Assembly: GCA_947505995.1 (NCBI GenBank)
Contig: CANNNB010000053.1
Coordinates: 1 to 12,349, forward strand
DNA length: 12,349 nt
Reading direction: 5' to 3'
Source of the DNA: Comamonadaceae bacterium
Lineage (GTDB): Bacteria > Pseudomonadota > Gammaproteobacteria > Burkholderiales > Burkholderiaceae
Shown here: positions 8,501 through 12,349 of the stretch, in pieces
How positions within the stretch are numbered: position 1 is the stretch's first letter
Layout of the letters: each line of letters opens with the position of its first letter
Notes under the pieces: model-generated
Told to the model about the DNA's origin: nothing
Databases searched by the model: none
Seen by the model: the letters and a program-made list of their open reading frames with translations, nothing else
Translations under genes and position numbers: made by a program

Positions 8501-9824
8501 CGGTATTGACCAGTTCTCAACTGAAAGTGGTGCAGACACCATGGACGGTGGAGCTGGGACTGACGTTTTGACCATCTCGGCTGGCTTTACGGATATTTCT
8601 ACGGATACCATCTCCCTGATTGAAACGCTAATTATGGGTTCTGTGGGCGCGACCATGACGGCGGCTCAGCACACCGCGTTCACCACAATCACAACCCCAG
8701 CCGCCATTACGCTGTCTGATGCAGGTGCCGTGACTGCAAAAACCAACGTGACTGCCTACAACTTGGCCAACGGTACGAATACTTTCACTGCGTCGACAAA
8801 TGCTGCTAACAATTCAATCGTCGGTGGTACTGGTGCTGACACGTTCAACTTTGGCATTGATTCTGCCGGCACAGGTCTGCTGTTTACGGTTGACGATACT
8901 GTTACCGGTGGAACCGGCTCTGACACATTGAACCTGATAGGCAACCTTGCCCAGACAGTCACTTTGACCAACGTCTCTGGCATTGAGAATATCGTTACAG
9001 CAAACACGACAACAGCAGTAGCGTTAACTTTGGCAGACGGAAATGTGGCAGCTGCTGCAACCATGACAATTGACGGTACCAGCTTGACTACCGCTGCTTT
9101 GACGGTTGTTGGCGGTGCCGAAACAAACGGCTCTTTGAACATCATCGGTGGTAATGGAATTGACATTTTGACTGGTGGCACCCTGGGCGACACCATCTCT
9201 GGTGGAATTGGTGCGGATACAATTGCCAACCAAGTTACTGGCATTGCAACAAGCGGAGCAGATCGTTTGACTGGTGGTGCTGGAATTGATACGTTCATTC
9301 TCCGCGGTGACGCAGCATCTGCAGCACCCGCAACAGCAGTTGCGTTGGTTGCAAGAGTTATGGACTTTTCGGTAACTGATGGTGACATCATTGCGCTTTC
9401 AAACACCACAGCTAACTACACGGCAGGTGTAGGTACGATGATTGGTGGTGGTGCGGCAGCAGCGGGTGCAACAGGACTTACCTCAGTTGCTACTGCTACG
9501 GGTTCCGCCGTCGCAACTGTCGCTGCTACTGATGTCGTTATTTTGTCGACTGGCTTGGCAACTGGAGCAGACATACAGGCCATGTTTAACACGGCAATTG
9601 GAGCCAATACGATTACGGGTTATGCAGCTGCATCATCTATTTTCGTGACCTACTTCGATACGACAACGTTGCAGATGAACATATTAGTTGCGAACGTGGC
9701 TGGTGGCGCTAGTGCCACAAACCTTGAAACTGCAGACGTCGTGGGCCTAGTTGGAGTTGTCGACATGTCCGCTGCAACGTATGCCGCATTGACTAACGCT
9801 AACTTTGCGATTGTTGCTGCTTAA
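5532..9824 (+). CDS. Giant DUF4214/RTX S-layer-like secreted protein
   Basis: A 1430-residue protein predicted to be exported by type I secretion and displayed or released as a calcium-binding surface protein (S-layer or adhesin type). Residues about 12-150 hold a DUF4214 region with two copies of the signature LGRAPD-x-EGL-x-FWV, the first starting at Y16 and the second at Y73, 57 residues apart. The rest alternates Thr/Ala/Val/Asn-rich beta repeats, recurring around IETLTL-type strands, with RTX nonapeptide clusters (GGxGxDxxx) at about 394-446, 663-710, 941-1016 and 1205-1260. The last 170 residues lack RTX repeats, begin with MDFSVTDGD and end in ANFAIVAA, like an uncleaved type I secretion signal. 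There is no N-terminal signal peptide. I found no cysteine and only three tryptophans, typical of RTX and S-layer proteins. The gene stands alone between a CRP-type promoter and a strong terminator. S-layer versus adhesin is not resolved. Confidence 0.93.
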   Translation: MPAITVAMRTEISNLYVSLFGRAPDGEGLGFWVSSYSNGNTLAKIAQSMYDTAPARAYYPLFATPSEVVTTFYTNVLGRAPDAEGLAFWVKEYNASATQGAFFEKLINNVVNYNGTDAAGVASKSLFANKVAVAQYYGEQNGTVAGATAALNGVTSAAASVDAAKAVILNTAVSGQTFTLTTGVNNFAGGSSNDSFDASLISSAQTWQASDVLSGGTGIDTINATLISSVTPVNMTGIEVVNVTVNTASTLNLVNATNVTNVNSVNGVAAQTTTLSGIATSVAVSVADTTASHTINYSNVTGSADAATIKVTGIATGTNVFTVAGIETLTLNAATSASVIDTLTAANTTSLLASGDQALTITAGVSATVRNVDASAKTAGGLTMTMGAVADATIVGGAGNDVFTIDAVTGTVTANGGAGNDTFTAATNLTITDTINGGDGIDTLSSVFGSVSTAGYTTPTTRTISHIETLLLTDAVTGALTAVGIDTGITTVTMGVGNTNTAAAVTFNAGTSTLNIGTATSTAATITTSVAVAGSTGGTDSITIKNNNVSTVNAFVLAATVAATNTETLTLDTGTYTTAVAQVTGTVSVTGSTGFQTAETLNIRGGNILTMGVVTADIIDASGMTGVVGTTLTTVTGTTAQTVTGSGGNDVLVIDGTSNVSVNGGAGNDTITGSVGNDILLGGAGRDSITSAAGNDSVDGGAGNDTVVMGTTFTVADTLIGGADVDTLSIGQAATATIAARASEFETLLLSAGATQDMALFTNNTGFTRVNANTAAGTFSFTNVGAGVVTLGAETATTAITFALASGSGTSDSLTIAAVDNAAQTAITAADIETLTINNAATAASATAATITTLSAAALKTLNITGLGGTIITNAITNATGLTAVNDTHTGAGVVTLNLSTSTGAVTYTGGLATGATTLVMGNGNNIVTANSATTVGNFSVTGGTGNDSITGGYGNDSLTGSSGADTLIGSEGNDTLDGGSGNDSLSGGGGIDQFSTESGADTMDGGAGTDVLTISAGFTDISTDTISLIETLIMGSVGATMTAAQHTAFTTITTPAAITLSDAGAVTAKTNVTAYNLANGTNTFTASTNAANNSIVGGTGADTFNFGIDSAGTGLLFTVDDTVTGGTGSDTLNLIGNLAQTVTLTNVSGIENIVTANTTTAVALTLADGNVAAAATMTIDGTSLTTAALTVVGGAETNGSLNIIGGNGIDILTGGTLGDTISGGIGADTIANQVTGIATSGADRLTGGAGIDTFILRGDAASAAPATAVALVARVMDFSVTDGDIIALSNTTANYTAGVGTMIGGGAAAAGATGLTSVATATGSAVATVAATDVVILSTGLATGADIQAMFNTAIGANTITGYAAASSIFVTYFDTTTLQMNILVANVAGGASATNLETADVVGLVGVVDMSAATYAALTNANFAIVAA
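6711..6869 (+). repeat. RTX calcium-binding cluster 1 (residues 394-446)
   Basis: Three spaced GG-x-G-x-D units: GGAGNDVFT, GGAGNDTFT and GGDGIDTLS. They are separated by beta strands rather than in strict tandem, so this is a sparse RTX block. Confidence 0.75.
7518..7661 (+). repeat. RTX calcium-binding cluster 2 (residues 663-710)
   Basis: About five nearly contiguous nonapeptides, including GGAGNDTIT, GGAGRDSIT and GGAGNDTVV, which would form a short parallel beta-roll binding calcium between turns. A further degenerate unit (GGADVDTLS) follows near residue 720. Confidence 0.85.
8352..8579 (+). repeat. RTX calcium-binding cluster 3 (residues 941-1016), the longest
   Basis: Around eight consecutive nonapeptide units, beginning GGTGNDSIT and ending GGAGTDVLT, with degenerate ones such as SSGADTLIG between. 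This is the most regular RTX run in the protein and likely its main calcium-dependent folding module. Confidence 0.88.
9144..9311 (+). repeat. RTX calcium-binding cluster 4 (residues 1205-1260)
   Basis: Units include GGNGIDILT, GGTLGDTIS, GGIGADTIA and GGAGIDTFI. It sits immediately before the non-repetitive C-terminal region, where the last RTX block of a type I secretion substrate commonly lies. Confidence 0.82.
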
Positions 9825-9843
9825 TTTTCGAGAAAGCAACTGC

Positions 9844-9877
9844 AGGGGACAGGACTAGATAATCGGACAAGTCCCCT
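9844..9877 (+). other. Inverted repeat in the 3' UTR (7-bp stem, 20-nt loop)
   Basis: AGGGGAC (9844-9850) is the exact reverse complement of GTCCCCT (9871-9877). There is no T run after it, so it is not itself a terminator. It could be an mRNA-stabilising stem or an operator. The loop contains GATAAT (9858-9863), a possible -10 box with no convincing -35. Confidence 0.45.
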
Positions 9878-9881
9878 AGGT

Positions 9882-9895
9882 CTCAACTAATTGAG
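9882..9895 (+). other. Small hairpin in the 3' UTR
   Basis: CTCAA (9882-9886) pairs with TTGAG (9891-9895) around a CTAA loop. It lies between the larger inverted repeat and the terminator, giving three stems in a row. Confidence 0.3.
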
Positions 9896-9902
9896 GTAGC
9901 TT

Positions 9903-9937
9903 AAAACCCCATCCCTCACAAAGGGGTGGGGTTTTTT
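9903..9937 (+). terminator. Strong intrinsic terminator after the giant gene
   Basis: A 13-bp stem, 9903-9915 with 9923-9935, GC-rich at its core with a single T-G wobble (T9912/G9926), a 7-nt loop (TCACAAA) and a run of six T at 9932-9937. This is a textbook rho-independent terminator ending the giant gene's transcript 20 bp before the next start codon. Confidence 0.92.
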
Positions 9938-9944
9938 CATTAAT

Positions 9945-9951
9945 GAAAGGA
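9945..9951 (+). promoter_or_regulatory. Shine-Dalgarno deciding the start of the small DUF6447-like gene
   Basis: GAAAGGA lies 6 nt before ATG 9958. The longer in-frame reading from ATG 9943 would bury this site in coding sequence and adds MKGLH, which looks unlike the family's MITIDN start. ATG 9958 is therefore preferred. Confidence 0.75.
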
Positions 9952-9957
9952 CTTCAT

Positions 9958-10149
9958 ATGATCACCATCGACAACAAACAATACGACCTAGACTCACTAT
10001 CTGAAGATGCCAAGGCTCAACTGTTTAGCCTACAGTTCTGCGACCAAGAACTGGCCCGCCTGCAAGCCCAAACCGCTGCTTATCAAACAGCTCGTGTAGC
10101 CTATTCCAAAGCCTTGCAAGCTGCCTTATCCGCTAATGAAGCTAGTTGA
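9958..10149 (+). CDS. DUF6447-like small protein
   Basis: A 63-residue soluble protein starting MITIDNKQYDLDSLS, followed by a long amphipathic helix rich in Ala, Gln and Leu (about residues 20-58) that probably forms a coiled coil or helical hairpin. It resembles the DUF6447 family, which as I recall starts in the same way; no biochemical function is known to me. There is no signal peptide or membrane segment, and one cysteine (in LQFCDQ). It starts 20 bp after the strong terminator and leads a cluster with the 46-codon ORF and the TPR/OGT-like gene. Its segment AYSKAL is encoded by an 18-bp word identical to one in a TPR helix of that gene. Presence as a gene is well supported; the family name is from memory. 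Confidence 0.8.
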   Translation: MITIDNKQYDLDSLSEDAKAQLFSLQFCDQELARLQAQTAAYQTARVAYSKALQAALSANEAS

Positions 10150-10276
10150 CCTCGCTCAAATCCAAACCGAGTCGATCGGCTGGATTACCGTGGATGAGGG
10201 GGCATACCTTCACCTCGGCTCTGATGTACTTGTTATAGAGGTAGTCGGCCTTTCCAAACCAGAGTTGCAAGGCTAA
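10136..10276 (+). CDS. Hypothetical 46-residue protein overlapping the DUF6447-like gene
   Basis: I do not recognise this ORF. It reads MKLVDLAQIQTESIGWITVD and continues to end in LSKPELQG. ATG 10136 lies 14 nt inside the end of the preceding gene in another frame, a layout that suits translational coupling; no independent Shine-Dalgarno is clear. The composition is protein-like: alternating hydrophobic and polar residues in the stretch around GSDVLVIEVVG suggest short beta strands, and there is no low-complexity run. It ends 29 bp before the TPR/OGT-like gene and otherwise fills the gap between the two genes. It may be a small partner of the DUF6447-like protein, or simply an unused ORF. 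Confidence 0.45.
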   Translation: MKLVDLAQIQTESIGWITVDEGAYLHLGSDVLVIEVVGLSKPELQG

Positions 10277-10305
10277 AGCGTTCTTTGGGTGTTCCAAAAA
10301 CCATC

Positions 10306-12349
10306 ATGACTAATTCTGAGTCACCGCAACAAACGGCCACATTGACCATTGATCAAGCGATCCAACAAGCTGTCGCATACCATCAGGCGGGCCAGTTGCA
10401 AGACGCCGAACGCCTCTACCGCACAGTTCTGCAAAATCAGCCCAATCAACCGGATGCAAACCACAACCTGGGAGTGTTGGCGGTGCAGGTAAAGCAGCCA
10501 GCTGCCGGCCTGCACCACCTCAAGGCAGCTTTAGAGGCCAACCCAAATCAAGGTCAATATTGGCTGAGCTACATCGATGCGTTGATACAGACAAGGCAAA
10601 CTGATACAGCCCGACAGGTGCTGGAGCAGGGACTGAAAAGAGGGCTGCAGGGCGAAGCGGTAGAGGGGCTAGCAGAACGACTTGATCGGCTTGAAAATGT
10701 CACGCCAGTTCGGCCTACTGAACACGAGCTTGCCATTGCGCACAGAGAAGCCGGTCTCTACAAAGAAGCTGCGCTGGTCTTGCAAAGCGGGCTTGTCAGC
10801 AAGCCACAAGACGCAAGCGCTTACGCGCTATTGGCTCAAGTTCTGTCTCTTGACAAACTGGATGAACCAGCCTGGGCCGCCTTGAACATTGCCTTGTCCA
10901 TCAATTCAGCTTTGCCCATTGTCCAGCGCAACCACGCTCGCCTGTTGATTAGACAACAAAAACTCGATCAAGCTCTTCAAGCGGCCCAAGCCGCCTATCA
11001 AAGTGATGTCACAGACCCGGAAAGCCAAATGGTATTGGCTGCCGCATTGGCGGGTAAAAATCAAAACGAACAAGCACTGCTGCTGGTAACGAATGTCTTG
11101 CAAAGCAATCCCAATTACGCCGAAGCTTACGCTATCCGGGCGCAGCTTAAACTGCGCGGCAACGACCTAGTTGGCGCGCTGGCAGATGCGGAGAAGGCTT
11201 TGTCCATCAAGCCCCATCTTGGGCAGTTGTGGGGCTTAGTCGGTTCGCTACGCCATCAATTAAAAAACCTGCCAGGCACGATTGATGCCTTGGAAAAAGC
11301 CCTTGACTACGAGCCAGATAATGCCAAACATTTGGCGAATCTGGGCGAGTTCAAGCGACAGGCTGGCGCGTTTGAGGCTGCCATAGTTTTGCTGGAAAAA
11401 GCTATCGCCATTGCACCTGAGAATGCCGGTGCATGGGTCAATTTGGGCGCTGCTTTGCAGGAGTCTCAGCGTTACCCCGAAGCCAAAGCTGCCTATTCCA
11501 AAGCCTTGGAGATCGCACCCGAACAAGCCGAGGTCGCCAGCAATCTGGGAACCTTGTCGAAGCAAGAAGGAAACTTGCATGAAGCATTGCGCTACTTCAA
11601 CCAAGCACTGCAGATCAAGCCCAATATGGGTCAAACGTACAACAATCTGGGTGCCACCCTTCAAGAGATGGGGCGCTTAGAAGAGGCCGAGGTCAGCTAC
11701 CGCCGTGCAATAGAAATTGAACCTGATTTAGCCGGTGCACACAGTAATTTGGGCAATGGACTGCGAGAATTACGTCGCTATGCCGAAGCTATAAAATCTA
11801 CAACCAAGGCAATTCAAATAAATCCTAAATTGGCAGAAGCTCAGCAGGCGCATTCAGCAATGCTTGCCCACATCTCAGATTTTAGCGATGTAGTTAAACA
11901 CAGTAATGAAGCAGTTGCTTTGAGATCAGATAATCCTAAGATTTGGGAATCGCGTCTTTTCTGTTACATCTACCATCCGGATCTAAGTGCAAAAGAAATC
12001 AATGCAGAACACGTGAGATGGGGTACTCGGTTCCCTACTTTGGATACAAACATATTTGATTTGCATGATCGCTCACCTAGTCGGCGATTACGAGTCGGGT
12101 ATGTTTCGCCTGATTTCAGGGGGCACTCATGTCGGTTTTTTTTCGAGCCTCTTTTTTCTCAGCATGACCACGCACGGTTTGAGTTATTTGCTTACTCCAA
12201 TGTGTTAAATGAGGATGAGCACACGCAACGGTTTAAGACCTATTTTGATGAATGGCGGGATATTCTAGGCGCGTCAGACCAAGAGGTGGTTGAGATGGTG
12301 CGACGTGACCGGATCGACATCTTGGTGGATGCCTGTGGCCACATGCAAA
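10306..12349 (+). CDS. TPR / O-GlcNAc-transferase-like (SPINDLY family) protein, 3' truncated
   Basis: Predicted cytoplasmic glycosyltransferase of family GT41 (SPINDLY/OGT-like), which transfers a sugar from a nucleotide donor to Ser/Thr of proteins. In all, 681 codons are visible and the frame continues past the right edge. Residues about 15-525 form a superhelix of roughly a dozen TPRs, degenerate at first and canonical from about 370 on (for example WVNLGAALQESQRYPEA and YNNLGATLQEMGRLEEA). From about 594 comes the N-lobe of the catalytic domain: RLRVGYVSPDFRGHS, with His607 at the position of the conserved OGT active-site histidine, FFEPLF, and the DILVDACGH motif near the edge. The donor-binding C-lobe is outside the window. 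ATG 10306 has no clear Shine-Dalgarno; no better in-frame start exists. Its closeness to a Thr/Ser-rich secreted protein suggests that protein as a substrate (inference). Confidence 0.92.
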   Translation, partial: MTNSESPQQTATLTIDQAIQQAVAYHQAGQLQDAERLYRTVLQNQPNQPDANHNLGVLAVQVKQPAAGLHHLKAALEANPNQGQYWLSYIDALIQTRQTDTARQVLEQGLKRGLQGEAVEGLAERLDRLENVTPVRPTEHELAIAHREAGLYKEAALVLQSGLVSKPQDASAYALLAQVLSLDKLDEPAWAALNIALSINSALPIVQRNHARLLIRQQKLDQALQAAQAAYQSDVTDPESQMVLAAALAGKNQNEQALLLVTNVLQSNPNYAEAYAIRAQLKLRGNDLVGALADAEKALSIKPHLGQLWGLVGSLRHQLKNLPGTIDALEKALDYEPDNAKHLANLGEFKRQAGAFEAAIVLLEKAIAIAPENAGAWVNLGAALQESQRYPEAKAAYSKALEIAPEQAEVASNLGTLSKQEGNLHEALRYFNQALQIKPNMGQTYNNLGATLQEMGRLEEAEVSYRRAIEIEPDLAGAHSNLGNGLRELRRYAEAIKSTTKAIQINPKLAEAQQAHSAMLAHISDFSDVVKHSNEAVALRSDNPKIWESRLFCYIYHPDLSAKEINAEHVRWGTRFPTLDTNIFDLHDRSPSRRLRVGYVSPDFRGHSCRFFFEPLFSQHDHARFELFAYSNVLNEDEHTQRFKTYFDEWRDILGASDQEVVEMVRRDRIDILVDACGHMQ

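Noticed and set aside
6711..9311. Repetitive GGTGGT-like DNA resembling tandem repeats or a CRISPR-like array
   Set aside because: The repetition is explained at protein level by RTX nonapeptides; the DNA copies are diverged and not regularly spaced.
6171..9607. Many long open frames on the minus strand inside the giant gene, coding for Val/Ala/Pro/Ser-rich products
   Set aside because: They are antisense shadows of a Thr/Ala/Gly-rich repetitive gene; they lack ribosome-binding sites, are broken at irregular points and have no recognisable domain.
9943..9957. Longer start (ATG 9943) for the DUF6447-like protein
   Set aside because: It would place the clear Shine-Dalgarno GAAAGGA inside the coding region and has none of its own; ATG 9958 fits better.
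34..10297. 16-bp exact match TCTTTGGGTGTTCCAA at 34-49 and 10282-10297
   Set aside because: One copy is inside the cyclase coding region and the other is in a short intergenic gap. The random expectation is about 0.02, there are no flanking similarities or further copies, so it is probably coincidence.

Overview
The window looks like a chromosomal stretch from a freshwater betaproteobacterium of the Burkholderiales, perhaps a Comamonadaceae of the Limnohabitans/Rhodoferax kind. This is inferred from moderate GC, heavy use of TTG for leucine, and a gene set I associate with that group: a CHASE2-type cyclase beside a FecR-domain protein, a DUF4214/RTX giant protein, a DUF6447-like small protein and a SPINDLY-type glycosyltransferase. 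No RNA gene, insertion sequence, phage gene or CRISPR array is visible. The species cannot be fixed from the sequence alone.

Layout. (1) 1-1647, minus strand: a membrane adenylate/guanylate cyclase with an extracytoplasmic CHASE2 sensor, cut off by the left edge inside its catalytic domain. (2) 1673-5380, plus strand: a tight three-gene operon, starting only about 25 bp from the cyclase start. It encodes an integral-membrane acyltransferase (family 3), an exported FecR-domain protein whose start overlaps the acyltransferase stop (ATGA), and an outer-membrane TPR plus beta-barrel protein. (3) 5381-5531: a regulatory gap with a near-consensus CRP (cAMP receptor protein) site, spaced about 40 bp from a plausible transcription start, and a strong Shine-Dalgarno sequence. 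(4) 5532-9824: a 1430-residue cysteine-free secreted protein with an N-terminal DUF4214 pair, alternating S-layer-like beta repeats and RTX calcium-binding clusters, and a type I secretion-like C terminus. (5) 9825-9957: three consecutive hairpins, the last a strong intrinsic terminator. (6) 9958-12349: a DUF6447-like small protein, an overlapping unrecognised 46-codon ORF, and a long TPR/O-GlcNAc-transferase-like (SPINDLY) protein cut off by the right edge.

How the parts may work together (inference): the region reads as a cell-surface programme. An envelope-sensing cyclase could make cAMP, and a CRP-type regulator would switch on the giant RTX/S-layer-like protein through the site at 5424-5439. 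The SPINDLY-type transferase could glycosylate the Thr/Ser-rich surface protein. The FecR/TPR-barrel pair resembles a cargo plus outer-membrane exporter of the type XI (Slam/DUF560) kind, and the acyltransferase could modify an envelope glycan. The individual family calls are mostly firm; the links between them are hypotheses. No type I secretion ABC transporter, membrane-fusion protein or CRP gene lies in the window.
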